In this document: piece after piece, positions 34,321-43,702 of the stretch
How the letters are laid out: every line of letters starts with the position of its first letter
Position numbering within the stretch: the stretch's first letter is position 1
Assembly: GCA_963932545.1 (NCBI GenBank)
Contig: CAWVRH010000003.1
Location: 68,356-132,355, forward strand
DNA length: 64,000 bases
DNA from: UBA8337 sp963932545
GTDB lineage: Bacteria > Pseudomonadota > Alphaproteobacteria > RS24
Direction: 5' to 3'
The notes under the pieces: model-generated
Database searches by the model: none
The model's input: the letters and a program-made list of their open reading frames with translations, nothing else
What the model was told of the DNA's origin: nothing
Translations under genes and position numbers: made by a program

Positions 34321-36192
34321 ATGAGCCAAAGCCCGCCCCCTGAAGAGAGCGTCTCGAAGCCGAGCCGTATTATGCGCCACTTTTATTGGACTTGCGTGGC
34401 CGCAATTTGGGCGGTGATTGGCGTGGGCGTTTTGGTGTTCGCCTATGCTTTGGATTTGCCCGACACGGATAAATTATGGAGAATTGGCCCCAAGGCTGAA
34501 TTGAGCATTTATGCGGCCAATGATGAATTAATCGCGCGCCGCGGACGCCGTGGTGGCCAGCCCTTGCAGTATAAAGATTTTCCGCCTGCCTTGGTGCAGG
34601 CCGTTACCGCGATTGAAGACCGTCGTTTCTTTTCCCATTTTGGCCTCGACCCGCGCGGCCTCGCGCGCGCCTTTTGGGCCAACCTCTGGGCTGGCCGAAC
34701 CGTGCAAGGCGGCTCGACGCTAACCCAGCAATTGGCCAAAAATGTTTTCCTCACGCCCGAGCGCACCTATAAGCGCAAAATCCAAGAATTGCTCTTGGCT
34801 TTCTGGCTGGAGGCGCAATTTAGCAAGCAAGACCTGATGGCGCTTTATTTAAATCGGGTTTATTTTGGTGCCGGCGCCTATGGCGTGCAGGCGGCGGCGG
34901 AAACCTATTTCAACCGACCGGTGCAAAGTTTAACCATCGGCGAAGCGGCTATGTTGGCAGGACTATTGAAGGCGCCATCCAGATATGCGCCAACGCGCAG
35001 CCCCGAAGCGGCCCGCGAGCGAACCCTGATTGTGCTGGGGGCGATGCGCGATGTTGGCCATATCACTGTGCAAGAAGCCGTGGCTTTGGCGGGCGCGCCC
35101 GTGAGCATTGTCAATCGCTCCTCCGATGCGGCGCATTATGCCATCGATTGGACGCTCGATCAGTTGCCTGATTTTGTCGGTCGGCCGCGAGCGGATTTAG
35201 ATGTTGTCACCACCCTAGACCCACGGTTGCAACTGGCGGCGGAGCGGTCCATCAAAGCGGTTTTGAACCGCCACGGGGAAGCCCGAAACGCAGGCCAAGC
35301 GGCCATGGTCGTGATGTCCCCCGATGGCGCCATTCGCGCCATGGTGGGCGGCAAGTCCTACACCGAAAGCACATTCAACCGAGCCACAATGGCCAAACGC
35401 CAGCCGGGTTCTGCGTTCAAACCGATTGTTTATTTGGCGGCTCTGGAAAACGGATTGGCGCCTTCGCGTTTATATGAGGATGCTCCGGTATCCGTCGGCA
35501 AGTGGCAGCCGAAAAACTACAATGAAGAATACCTAGGGCCGATTACCGCCCAAGTTGCTTTGGCAAAATCGATTAATACTGTGGCCGTGCAAGTGAGTGA
35601 GGAGACGGGACGCCCGAAGGTGATTGATATGGCGCGTCGTCTCGGCATCCGTTCAAGGCTTCGCCCGCACCCTTCTTTGGCGCTGGGTTCGTTTGAGGTC
35701 ACTTTATTGGAGCTAACCACGGCCTATGCTCATTTTGCCAATGGCGGCAAACAGACCCTGCCGCATATTATCTCCGATGTGATTACCAGCTCGGGAAATG
35801 TCTTATACGAGCGCAACGCCCCCAAGGCGTTACCCGTGGTGGCGCCGCATCATATTGGCACGCTCAACGAAATGTTGCGCAGTGCTGTTGAGGAGGGGAC
35901 GGGCAAGAGAGCGCGGATTAAAAATCTGGATATCGCGGGGAAAACAGGCACATCGCAGAACTGGCGCGATGCCTGGTTTGTCGGCTACACAGGCGCGCTC
36001 GTGGTCGGCGTGTGGGTTGGCAATGATGACAATAGCGCTATGGCCAAAGTATCGGGCGGCGGATTGCCCGCGCAAATCTGGCATGATTTTATGGTGGGTC
36101 AAAAAAGCCTGAGCGCCGAAGTTGTGCTGCCCGGCGGAGAGGCGCCTGCGGGTGGCTTGCGCGGGTTATTGCGGCGTTTCTTTGGCGGTTAA
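34321..36192 (+). CDS. Class A penicillin-binding protein (1A family)
   Basis: Bifunctional peptidoglycan glycosyltransferase/transpeptidase, 623 aa, anchored by one N-terminal membrane span (about 21-45). Glycosyltransferase 51 domain: E99 in TAIEDRRFFSHFG, then QGGSTLTQQLAKNVFL and ELLLAFWLEAQFSKQDLMALYLN. Transpeptidase domain: S364 in PGSAFKP (SxxK), SIN in AKSINTVAVQV (SxN) and KTGTSQNWRDAWFVGYT (KTG). It is shorter than E. coli PBP1a (about 850 aa), lacking large inserts. It follows gyrB by 18 bp and ends 1 bp from convergent senC. Confidence 0.93.
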   Translation: MSQSPPPEESVSKPSRIMRHFYWTCVAAIWAVIGVGVLVFAYALDLPDTDKLWRIGPKAELSIYAANDELIARRGRRGGQPLQYKDFPPALVQAVTAIEDRRFFSHFGLDPRGLARAFWANLWAGRTVQGGSTLTQQLAKNVFLTPERTYKRKIQELLLAFWLEAQFSKQDLMALYLNRVYFGAGAYGVQAAAETYFNRPVQSLTIGEAAMLAGLLKAPSRYAPTRSPEAARERTLIVLGAMRDVGHITVQEAVALAGAPVSIVNRSSDAAHYAIDWTLDQLPDFVGRPRADLDVVTTLDPRLQLAAERSIKAVLNRHGEARNAGQAAMVVMSPDGAIRAMVGGKSYTESTFNRATMAKRQPGSAFKPIVYLAALENGLAPSRLYEDAPVSVGKWQPKNYNEEYLGPITAQVALAKSINTVAVQVSEETGRPKVIDMARRLGIRSRLRPHPSLALGSFEVTLLELTTAYAHFANGGKQTLPHIISDVITSSGNVLYERNAPKALPVVAPHHIGTLNEMLRSAVEEGTGKRARIKNLDIAGKTGTSQNWRDAWFVGYTGALVVGVWVGNDDNSAMAKVSGGGLPAQIWHDFMVGQKSLSAEVVLPGGEAPAGGLRGLLRRFFGG

Positions 36193-36193
36193 T

Positions 36194-36820
36194 CTAGCGG
36201 ACTTTAGCCGCGATTTTTTGCGCCAATACCTCTGGCTCTAGCGCGTGGTCGTAATGAGCCAAATATCGTCCCTTGCCATCCATCAGGTAGAAGAAAGAGG
36301 AATGGTCGACATTATAGCTGCCTTTATCTTGCGGGCTCGGCTCGGGTAGGTCGCTGCGAACGGCATAGACCCGAAAGGCCTTTTTCACTGCCGAAATTTG
36401 TTCAGGCGTGCCAGTCAGGCCAGATATTCTAGGGTGGAAATAGCTCAAATATTCGGCCAATTGCTGTGGCGTGTCGCGGGCAGGGTCGACGGAAATAAAC
36501 ACTGGCTGGAGGGCGGCAAAGACTTTGGGGTTTTGCGCCTCTAGGGTTTCAAGCGCTGCTCCCATAACATCAAGCGACATCGGGCATACATCTGGGCAGT
36601 AGGTAAAGCCAAAATAAATCAACATCGGCGCCCCCGCGAAATCTGCTTCGCTGCGCAGCTGACCCTTTTCATTGGTCAGGGTAAAGGCGCCGCCGATGGC
36701 GACCTCTTGAAAATCGCGCACCGATGCCTCGCGCGTTTGCAGTTCCACCAGCAATAAGCCAAACAAGGTCAACAGACCTGCGGCGGCGATACTTAAACTT
36801 ATTTTAAGGTTTTTCTTCAC
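36194..36820 (-). CDS. senC: SCO1/SenC copper chaperone for cytochrome oxidase
   Basis: Membrane-anchored periplasmic thioredoxin-fold protein delivering copper to cytochrome c oxidase, about 208 aa. Copper ligands are visible as CPDVC (C77 and C81 counted from an upstream GTG) and a histidine in NVDHSSFFYLMD (H175). One N-terminal hydrophobic anchor is present. Two GTG starts are possible; the downstream one at 36820 has the better spacing to GGGAG. In Rhodobacter senC lies between regB and regA. Here it sits 0.7 kb from regB on the other strand, a partly conserved context. Confidence 0.9.
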   Translation of the reverse strand: MKKNLKISLSIAAAGLLTLFGLLLVELQTREASVRDFQEVAIGGAFTLTNEKGQLRSEADFAGAPMLIYFGFTYCPDVCPMSLDVMGAALETLEAQNPKVFAALQPVFISVDPARDTPQQLAEYLSYFHPRISGLTGTPEQISAVKKAFRVYAVRSDLPEPSPQDKGSYNVDHSSFFYLMDGKGRYLAHYDHALEPEVLAQKIAAKVR

Positions 36821-36915
36821 GCTCACTCTCCCTTTAAAGCTGTTGGAGAAGAGGAATTGCCTAATTCTGATGGGCAGCTCTTTCCAATCTCATTTCAAGC
36901 GGTTATATCTTGGCC

Positions 36916-37512
36916 ATGACTTGCAAGCAATCCACCGATCAGCGACATAATCGCCTTGGCCTTTGGGTTTCGTGTGTGCCTCTTGTTTTGGCCCTTATAT
37001 GGGTCTCCCCGCTTTCGGCACAACAAGTGCCTGTGATTACCGATAATGGCCTCATCGAAGCCGCGCGCGCAGGCGATTTAAACGCGCTCAAAGCGGCGTA
37101 TGCGGCGGGCTATTCGGTCGATAGTTTGGGACGAAACGGCCAAAGCGCTTTGCATGCCGCCGCCGAGTGGGGTCGTTTGGGCGTGGTTCAGCAATTGCTC
37201 GACTGGGGCGCCAAGCCAGATAAGCGTGCCAAGGCCCGGCATACGGCCATTAGCTATGCGGTGGTTTATGGCCATGCTGAGATTATCGGCGCGCTTTTAC
37301 AAGCCAAAGCCGACCCCAATCGGGCGGGCCCCAATTATGAAGTGCCGCTCATTACGGCTGCGCGATTGGGACATGAAAAAATTGTCCGCTTACTGCTCGA
37401 CGCCGGTGGCGATGTCAGCGAGACCGATAGCACGGGGCGAACAGCCTCTGACTGGGCGCGCGAGATGCGCCATCCAAAAATTTTCGACCTCCTTAAAGTC
37501 GCGGGCGGTTAG
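36916..37512 (+). CDS. Exported ankyrin-repeat protein
   Basis: About 198 aa. A signal peptide (GLWVSCVPLVLALIWVSPLSA, cleavage before QQ) precedes four to five ankyrin repeats: LIEAARAGDLNALKAAYAAG, NGQSALHAAAEWGRLGVVQQLLDWGA, HTAISYAVVYGHAEIIGALLQAKAD, VPLITAARLGHEKIVRLLLDAGGD and a final degenerate copy. It probably acts in the periplasm as a protein-binding scaffold; partner unknown. The gene lies directly upstream of regB (8 bp) and could share its transcript. An alternative TTG start lies six bases upstream. Confidence 0.83.
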   Translation: MTCKQSTDQRHNRLGLWVSCVPLVLALIWVSPLSAQQVPVITDNGLIEAARAGDLNALKAAYAAGYSVDSLGRNGQSALHAAAEWGRLGVVQQLLDWGAKPDKRAKARHTAISYAVVYGHAEIIGALLQAKADPNRAGPNYEVPLITAARLGHEKIVRLLLDAGGDVSETDSTGRTASDWAREMRHPKIFDLLKVAGG

Positions 37513-37520
37513 GCGCGTTT

Positions 37521-38882
37521 ATGGAGCAAAATAACATGATGCAAAATAACGGTAGCCGACCCTATGGCGAGCTAGAGGCGGATGGAGAACCAGTCGCGGT
37601 TGTGCGCTTGCGGGTGCAATTGGTTCTGCGCTGGTTGGCCATTATCGGTCAGCTGGTCGCCGTGTTGGTTATTTATTTTGGCTTCGGCTTTTCGCTGCCT
37701 TTGACCGCGTGTCTTGTGGTTATCGGGCTGGCGGTAGCGCTGAATTTGAGTTTAATTCTTCAGTTTCCCGCCAATCACTTTTTGAACCGCCGCGAGACAG
37801 CCAGCTATTTGGCCTATGACATTGCGCAATTGGGGTTGCTGCTATTCTTGACCGGCGGCGTGATGAACCCATTTGCCTTGTTGTTATTGGCCCCAGTCAC
37901 GATATCCGCCAGCTTGTTGAATGCGCGCACCACCGCAATCCTCATTGTTTTTGCGGGGCTGATTGTCAGTTTCCTTGCGCTCTATCACTTGCCGTTACCA
38001 TGGCGTGGCACGCCACCGTTAATTCCGGACTTGTTTCGCTTTGGCGTTTGGGCCGCGTTGATGTTGGCGTTAGCTTTTATTCCGGCCTACGTCTGGCGGG
38101 TTAGCCGCGAGGGGCGTCGCATGTCGGCGGCTTTAACGGCCACGCGCTCGGTTTTGGCGCGCGAACAACGCCTGTCGGCGCTCGACGGCATGGCCGCAGC
38201 TGCGGCGCATCAGCTTGGCACGCCTTTGGGCACAATTGTTCTAGTGCTCAGCGAATTGGGCGCGCGCGATGATTTGCCCGAAGGCTTGAGCGATGATGTG
38301 GCGCTCATGCGCGAGCAGGCTTTGCGCTGTCGCGATATTTTGTCGTCGCTGAGCAGCGAAGATAATGACCCGGTTATTTCTCACATTTCTTTGCGGGGGC
38401 TGCTGGAAGAAGCGGTTTTGGAAGCTGGCGAACACGACAAACAGATTTTTGTGTCCAGCAAAGCCAATGGTCTTTTGGCCACCAGCGAGCCCATGGTAAC
38501 GCGCCAGCCTGAGCTGATTTATGGGCTTGGCAACCTCATCGAAAATGCGGCCGAATTTGCCAAAAGCTCGGTTTGGGTACAAGCCACCTATTCAGCGCAG
38601 CAAGTGGTCATCGAAATTGCCGATGATGGCCCGGGCTTTGCCGCCGATATTCTCACTCATTTGGGCGAACCCTATACCTCGTCGCGCCGCTCTAAATTCA
38701 GTCGAGACGAGACCGGCGATTTTGGCCTTGGATTGGGCTTTTTTATTGCTCGCACGTTAATGCAGCGTTCGGGCGGGAAAATTAATGCGCGGAATTTAAA
38801 AGTAACGGAAATGGTCGATGGCCAAATGCCTGGCGGCGCCTGTGTGCGCGTGGTCTGGCCGCGCGATAGTTTGGCTCGCTAA
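37521..38882 (+). CDS. regB: Redox sensor histidine kinase RegB (PrrB/ActS)
   Basis: Membrane sensor kinase of the global redox pair, 453 aa. Six hydrophobic segments (about 32-190) include the quinone-site motif GGVMNPFALLLLAPV. The H-box AAAAHQLGTPLGTIV has the phosphorylated H230. The conserved redox cysteine lies in REQALRCRDILSSL. The ATPase domain shows the N-box NLIENAAEFA and the G-box ADDGPGFA and GLGLGFFIARTL. It is upstream of regA and responds to oxygen and quinone state by family knowledge. It likely governs respiration and carbon/redox genes, including copper oxidase functions near senC. Confidence 0.94.
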   Translation: MEQNNMMQNNGSRPYGELEADGEPVAVVRLRVQLVLRWLAIIGQLVAVLVIYFGFGFSLPLTACLVVIGLAVALNLSLILQFPANHFLNRRETASYLAYDIAQLGLLLFLTGGVMNPFALLLLAPVTISASLLNARTTAILIVFAGLIVSFLALYHLPLPWRGTPPLIPDLFRFGVWAALMLALAFIPAYVWRVSREGRRMSAALTATRSVLAREQRLSALDGMAAAAAHQLGTPLGTIVLVLSELGARDDLPEGLSDDVALMREQALRCRDILSSLSSEDNDPVISHISLRGLLEEAVLEAGEHDKQIFVSSKANGLLATSEPMVTRQPELIYGLGNLIENAAEFAKSSVWVQATYSAQQVVIEIADDGPGFAADILTHLGEPYTSSRRSKFSRDETGDFGLGLGFFIARTLMQRSGGKINARNLKVTEMVDGQMPGGACVRVVWPRDSLAR

Positions 38883-38951
38883 TTTCGTCTCGAGACTTTG
38901 AAAGCCAGACTAAACACCCTATATCAAAAGCAATCCACGATGGAGCTAGAT

Positions 38952-39509
38952 ATGACGGACGCAAAAAACTCTCCCCAAGATCACACAGGCCAAAGCCTAT
39001 TGATCGTTGATGATGACCAGCCTTGGCTGACGCGCCTGTCGCGCGCCATGGAAACGCGCGGGTATACAGTGCATAGCGCTGGCTCGGTTGCGGCTGGCAT
39101 TGCGATGGGCAAATCGGTAAAGCCAGCTTTTGCTGTGGTAGATATGCGCCTTGAAGATGGCAATGGGTTAGATGTGGTGGAAAGCCTGCAAGCGGATAAT
39201 CCAGACGCTCGCATTATTATGCTTACTGGCTATGGTAATATTGCGACAGCTGTTGAGGCGGTAAAACGCGGCGCCGTCGATTATTTGGCGAAACCTGCGG
39301 ATGCGGATGAAATTCATGCGGCTTTGGTTGCCGAGCCAGAGGGTCGCGCCGCTCCGCCTGAGAACCCGATGTCGGCAGACCGTGTGCGTTGGGAACATAT
39401 TCAGCGCGTATTTGAATTATGCGATCGCAATGTGTCGGAAACGGCGCGGCGGCTAAATATGCACCGTCGCACTTTGCAGCGTATTCTGGCGAAGCGCGCG
39501 CCTCGCTAA
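38952..39509 (+). CDS. regA: Response regulator RegA (PrrA/ActR)
   Basis: DNA-binding response regulator partnered with RegB, about 185 aa. Receiver domain: LIVDDDQPWLTRLSRAMETRGY, phosphoacceptor in AVVDMRLEDGNGLDVVE, and KP near DYLAKPADADEI. The Fis-type HTH at the C-terminus is VRWEHIQRVFELCDRNVSETARRLNMHRRTLQRILAKR, the near-invariant RegA recognition helix. ATG 38952 follows GGAG (38942-38945); upstream in-frame starts at 38898 and 38940 are less likely. Confidence 0.94.
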   Translation: MTDAKNSPQDHTGQSLLIVDDDQPWLTRLSRAMETRGYTVHSAGSVAAGIAMGKSVKPAFAVVDMRLEDGNGLDVVESLQADNPDARIIMLTGYGNIATAVEAVKRGAVDYLAKPADADEIHAALVAEPEGRAAPPENPMSADRVRWEHIQRVFELCDRNVSETARRLNMHRRTLQRILAKRAPR

Positions 39510-39527
39510 GGGTGAGCTAATTCGCGG

Positions 39528-40019
39528 TTATTTTTGACTTCTAGCCAAGCGAAATCCTCCGATGCGAGCCAATCGGCGCATTAATGTGCTGCGTCTGGCG
39601 GCGGCGAGTTTTTGCAAAATAGCGGGGCGGATAATTTCAGCCCCATAAGCATCCGCAAAAATATAGCCGACGTCTTCGGGGAGTTTTTGCACCGGAAAAT
39701 CAGGCGCGACGGCAAAAAAGAAGCGATCGCAATAGGGTAAATATTCCGGCCACTTTTTATCGGCCTGAAAATCAGCCAAGCCACTTTTAATCTCAACAAT
39801 CCACAGCTCGCCCTTATGGGTAATGCCCACTAAATCGGCGCGGCGGTAATTGGGCAGAGAAATTTCTGGCATACAAGCGGTGTTTTGTTGGATGAGCATG
39901 CGCGTTACCCCGCGTTGAATGGCGCGCGCCGCCTCAGATTGGCGCCCATCTTTGGGCGCTAAATCGGCGGATTGCAGCTCGTTTTCGGGGTTCTCTAGGT
40001 CTTTCATAAGGTCTGTCAT
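39528..40019 (-). CDS. mmcB: MmcB-like DNA repair protein
   Basis: About 163 aa, PF06319-like MmcB family, tied in Caulobacter to survival of mitomycin damage. It has a PD-(D/E)XK nuclease look: ISLPNYRRADLVGITHKGELWIVEIKSGLADFQADKKWPEYL, with D and E-x-K in order, followed by CDRFFFAVAPDFPVQKLPEDVGYIFADAYG. The C-terminus is basic (RRSTLMRRLARIGGFRLARSQK). The ATG at 40019 is preferred to a TTG six bases upstream. I saw no direct-repeat GTTC-N7-GTTC LexA site in the upstream spacer. It converges with regA. Confidence 0.85.
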   Translation of the reverse strand: MTDLMKDLENPENELQSADLAPKDGRQSEAARAIQRGVTRMLIQQNTACMPEISLPNYRRADLVGITHKGELWIVEIKSGLADFQADKKWPEYLPYCDRFFFAVAPDFPVQKLPEDVGYIFADAYGAEIIRPAILQKLAAARRSTLMRRLARIGGFRLARSQK

Positions 40020-40139
40020 ACGCAAAAATTTACTTTTTCAGGGGCCCAAACGGGCTTTCCCTTTACTTATCCGAAGTTGGTTGCCACAATAGCAAGACGT
40101 TTGACACTCGGCCAGTCGCCTGCGGCATTATTATCACCC

Positions 40140-40158
40140 GCAAAAAGCCAGTTTTTGC
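40140..40158. promoter_or_regulatory. Inverted repeat upstream of the RND gene
   Basis: GCAAAAA (40140-40146) and TTTTTGC (40152-40158) form perfect 7-bp arms around GCCAG. It lies in the 220-bp divergent spacer between mmcB and the RND exporter, with TTGACA (40101-40106) just upstream as a possible -35. A second small dyad ATGCGC/GCGCAT sits at 40202-40215. Confidence 0.4.
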
Positions 40159-40239
40159 TTGAATGAGTATAGGTTTTTATGTGACATTCCCCCCTTGGGA
40201 GATGCGCTTGCGCATTGTCTTTGGCTTTGGGAGGGCCTT

Positions 40240-42840
40240 ATGGTTCACAAATTAGAAGAAATTATCTTTCGCTTTCGGGGTGTCATTTTAACCCTTTTCG
40301 CCGCTTTTACTCTTTACAGTGGGTATTACGCGACCAATTTAAAAATGACCGCTGGCTTTGAAAAGCAATTACCAGCTGGTCACGAATATATTCAAACTTT
40401 CCAAGAATACCGTGACCGCTTGTTCGGCTCGAACCGCATTATTGTGGTTTTGAAGGAACGCGAAGGTAAGATTTGGAATAAGGACTTTTTTTCTACTTAC
40501 AAAGATCTGACAGATGCCTTGTTCTACATGCCAGGTGTGGCGCGCCACACACTGACCTCGCTGTGGACTCCCAACTCTCGTTATTTTGAAATTACCGAAG
40601 ATGGCTTTGTGGCCGATGATGTAATTCCGGGAACGATCACGATCGACAATATTGATAGTGATTGTGTGTCGCGGCTGAAAACAGCCAGCTTGGCCACTAC
40701 ATGTGAGCCGGCTCTCGACATTATTGCCAATAACGTTATTCGCGGCGGCTTTGTCGGTCGTTTGGTTGCCAATGATTTCTCAGCCGCCATGGTGCGCGCC
40801 GAGCTTTTGGACGTCGATGTAAAAACCGGCGAGCGCCTCGATTACTTCGATTTGGCGGATAAACTGGAAACGGAAATTCGTGGCAAATTCGAAAGCGACA
40901 AATATGAAGTGCAAATCATTGGCTTTGCGAAGCTTATTGGCGATATCGCCGATGGCGCGAGCACAGTGGTGCAGTTCTTTGCGGTCGCTTTGGTATTGAC
41001 TATTTTGTCCGTATATCTCTATGCCCGCTCGGTCATCCTCACGTTCTTGCCTTTGTTCTGCTCCTTGACCTCTTTGGTCTGGCAGTTCGGTATTTTGAAC
41101 ATTTTGGGCTACGGCTTGGATCCACTGGCTGTGCTGGTGCCGTTCCTCGTGTTTGCCATTGGGGTGAGCCATGGGGTGCAACAGATCAACTTGATTACGG
41201 CGGAAATATCCGCCGGTAAATCAAGTGAAGAAGCGGCGCGTGCCAGCTTCCGTGGCTTGTTGATCCCAGGCTCCATGGCCCTGATTACCGATTTGGTAGG
41301 CTTTGGTACTTTGATCCTGATCCCAATTCAGATGATTCAAGAATTGGCCATCACCGCTTCGATTGGTGTGGCTCTGAAAATTCTAACCAATCTGATTATG
41401 TTGCCGGTTCTGGCGAGTTACTTCCCCATTGAAGATGGCTTTGTGGAGCGTGCCGCTAAGGCGCGTGCCAGCCGAGTTGTCCTAATGCAAAAACTGGGAA
41501 ATATCGCCAATCCGCGTAACGCTGTGATTGTGGTTTTCTTGGCGGTTATCTTGTTCGCTACCGCGTTCACGCAAAGCCAAAACCGCCATGTGGGCGCGCT
41601 TCATGCTGGCTCTCCAGAGCTGCGCGAAGAAGCTCGCTACAATTCGGATAGTCGCCAGATTGCAGAGAAATTTGCTCTTGGCCTCAATCTCTTGACGGTC
41701 ATCGTGGAAACCCCACGCGAAGCCTGCATCAATTATCCATATATGAAATACCTCAATGAATTCACTTGGTATTTGCGCAATGTGGAAGGTGTGTCGCTGG
41801 TTCTGTCGTTGCCTTATGTAACGCGCCAATCCAGCTCTGGCTTTAATGAGGGCAATCTGAAATGGCAGGCCTTGCCGCGCAATAAGTTTGCGCTGGTTCA
41901 GTCTCAGTCGCCAATTGGCGCCTCGACGGGTCTGCTCAACGAAGAGTGCACTTTGCTAACGCAGTTGATTTTCTTGGATGATTCAAAAGCCACAACCATT
42001 TCTGGTGTGACGGATGCCATCAAAGACTTCCGCATCAACAACCCATCGCCAGTCGCTGACCTGCATATTGTCACTGACCCACCGATGCGCGACGCTGGCA
42101 ATATTGATCTCGGCATTAAAACCGATGTGGTGGATGATGGCGTGAGCTCGGCTCTGGCCATTACCTATGATGTGAACGAAAGCACGCCGGAAGAACTGCT
42201 TGCCGCGGTTCGTGCGCAAGGCGTGAAGATTGACAGCCACGAAGTGGTGTCGGTGAAAATCCGACTGGCTTCGGGTAACATGGGCGTTGCTGCGGCGGTG
42301 AATGAGGAGATTGAAGTCTCTGAATTGCCAATGATGCTCTACGTCTATCTGACCATTATCGCGTTGGTCATCATCACCTACCGCGATTGGCGTGCCACGG
42401 TGGCTTGTTGTGTGCCTCTAACTCTGGCCACCTTCATGGGCTATTGGTTCATGGAAGTGCTGGAAATTGGTCTGACGGTGGCGACTTTGCCGGTGATGGT
42501 GCTGGCTGTGGGGCTGGGTGTGGACTACGCGTTCTACATCTATAACCGTATTCAGTATCACCTCTCGACAGGTCTCGATGTGACGGACAGCTTTAAGCTG
42601 ACCCTCAACGAAACCGGCATGGCTGTGGTGTTTACAGCGCTTACGCTGGCTGTGGGTGTGTCGACTTGGGCCTTCTCCGCCTTGAAATTCCAAGCGGATA
42701 TGGGACTGCTGCTAACCTTTATGTTCATGATCAATATGATTATGGCGGTAACGGTTCTGCCAGCTCTGGCCGTGGTACTGGAAATGATTGTACCGCGCAA
42801 AAACCCACCCAAGCCACCAAGTGGTGCTTTGGCTCACTAA
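40240..42840 (+). CDS. RND-superfamily (MMPL-type) exporter
   Basis: Inner-membrane proton-driven exporter of 866 aa. The N-terminal membrane helix (FRGVILTLFAAFTLYSGYY) is followed by a large periplasmic loop, then five helices (near 250-420), a second periplasmic loop (about 440-720) and a second helix bundle (residues about 735-860). TM4-like GVSHGVQQINLITAEI and TM10-like GLGVDYAFYIYNRIQ carry the RND signature, including the D-Y pair used for proton relay. It starts at ATG 40240 after GGGAGGG. Substrate unknown; hopanoid, lipid or fatty-acid export is possible. It ends at a strong terminator. Confidence 0.88.
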   Translation: MVHKLEEIIFRFRGVILTLFAAFTLYSGYYATNLKMTAGFEKQLPAGHEYIQTFQEYRDRLFGSNRIIVVLKEREGKIWNKDFFSTYKDLTDALFYMPGVARHTLTSLWTPNSRYFEITEDGFVADDVIPGTITIDNIDSDCVSRLKTASLATTCEPALDIIANNVIRGGFVGRLVANDFSAAMVRAELLDVDVKTGERLDYFDLADKLETEIRGKFESDKYEVQIIGFAKLIGDIADGASTVVQFFAVALVLTILSVYLYARSVILTFLPLFCSLTSLVWQFGILNILGYGLDPLAVLVPFLVFAIGVSHGVQQINLITAEISAGKSSEEAARASFRGLLIPGSMALITDLVGFGTLILIPIQMIQELAITASIGVALKILTNLIMLPVLASYFPIEDGFVERAAKARASRVVLMQKLGNIANPRNAVIVVFLAVILFATAFTQSQNRHVGALHAGSPELREEARYNSDSRQIAEKFALGLNLLTVIVETPREACINYPYMKYLNEFTWYLRNVEGVSLVLSLPYVTRQSSSGFNEGNLKWQALPRNKFALVQSQSPIGASTGLLNEECTLLTQLIFLDDSKATTISGVTDAIKDFRINNPSPVADLHIVTDPPMRDAGNIDLGIKTDVVDDGVSSALAITYDVNESTPEELLAAVRAQGVKIDSHEVVSVKIRLASGNMGVAAAVNEEIEVSELPMMLYVYLTIIALVIITYRDWRATVACCVPLTLATFMGYWFMEVLEIGLTVATLPVMVLAVGLGVDYAFYIYNRIQYHLSTGLDVTDSFKLTLNETGMAVVFTALTLAVGVSTWAFSALKFQADMGLLLTFMFMINMIMAVTVLPALAVVLEMIVPRKNPPKPPSGALAH

Positions 42841-42857
42841 GCGAGTGACAATAAAAC

Positions 42858-42891
42858 AAACCCCGGCAAAGCAATTTGCCGGGGTTTTTTT
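42858..42891 (+). terminator. Intrinsic terminator after RND exporter
   Basis: AAACCCCGGCAAA pairs with TTTGCCGGGGTTT around a short loop and ends in a T run (to 42891). It is strong and near symmetric, so it could also serve the convergent HAD hydrolase. Confidence 0.9.
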
Positions 42892-42917
42892 ATGCCAATA
42901 AAATAAATCAGATGAGA

Positions 42918-43595
42918 TTAGCCAACCGCGTGCCCCAATAAGGCGTTTAAATCAGCAATGCCTTGCGCGGCAGATACGACTTTTACCGTGCCCATACCCA
43001 TCGCGCGGGCCGGTTTCAGGTTAATGCCAAGGTCATCGAGGAACACACAATCGCTGGGAGCGACGCCAAGCTTGTCGCAAGCCATTTGGTAAATCGCAGG
43101 GTCTGGCTTACGCACGCCCACTTCTGAGCTCTCAATAACATGTTCGAATAAGGCCATCACCTGCGCCACCGCGTCGGCTTTTTCTTGTGTGCGTGCCATA
43201 CCAGCGCCCGCGCCGGTTTTCACATTATTTGTGATACAGGCAATGCGATAGCCATCGGCTTTCAGCCTATTCAACACGGCAATCATTTCGGGGCGAATGG
43301 AACCGGCGAGAAGCGCCAAGACATCGCTCCCCCGCACAGTGTGTCCTTGGACTTCGGCTTCTTTAAGAAAGGCCGTATCAAAGGTGGCTGCATCTATGTC
43401 ATTGCGCTCAAATTGCGCCCAAGCATTGGTGTCCGGATTGGTGGAATTAATGCCGCGGATAAAATTCTCGGGTAGGCCATTTTGCTTTTCGTAAGTCGCA
43501 AAAGCCTCGAAGGGGCTGGAGGTTATCACGCCGCCAAAGTCCCATAAAACGGCTTTATAATTTTGTGTTTTCGCTAGGGTCTCTTCTTGTGTCAT
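42918..43595 (-). CDS. HAD-superfamily hydrolase, subfamily IA
   Basis: 225 aa haloacid-dehalogenase-like phosphatase. Motif I reads WDFGGVITSSPFEAFATYE, motif II ITNN, the motif III lysine falls in VGVRKPDPAIYQMAC and motif IV is VFLDDLGINLKPARAMGM. The DFGG form of motif I (second acidic residue replaced) is seen in phosphatases resembling the N-terminal domain of epoxide hydrolase or ACAD10. The substrate cannot be told from sequence. It starts behind AAGGAG and is divergent from a small membrane protein. Confidence 0.88.
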   Translation of the reverse strand: MTQEETLAKTQNYKAVLWDFGGVITSSPFEAFATYEKQNGLPENFIRGINSTNPDTNAWAQFERNDIDAATFDTAFLKEAEVQGHTVRGSDVLALLAGSIRPEMIAVLNRLKADGYRIACITNNVKTGAGAGMARTQEKADAVAQVMALFEHVIESSEVGVRKPDPAIYQMACDKLGVAPSDCVFLDDLGINLKPARAMGMGTVKVVSAAQGIADLNALLGHAVG

Positions 43596-43702
43596 GGCGG
43601 GCTCCTTTGCCGGATTGGTTTCGCTCGACTTGGCTTGTGTGACCAGCCGTAAATGCTAGGCTCCGATAGGGGCCCAGCGAAACATAACAAGAGGTAAAGA
43701 AT

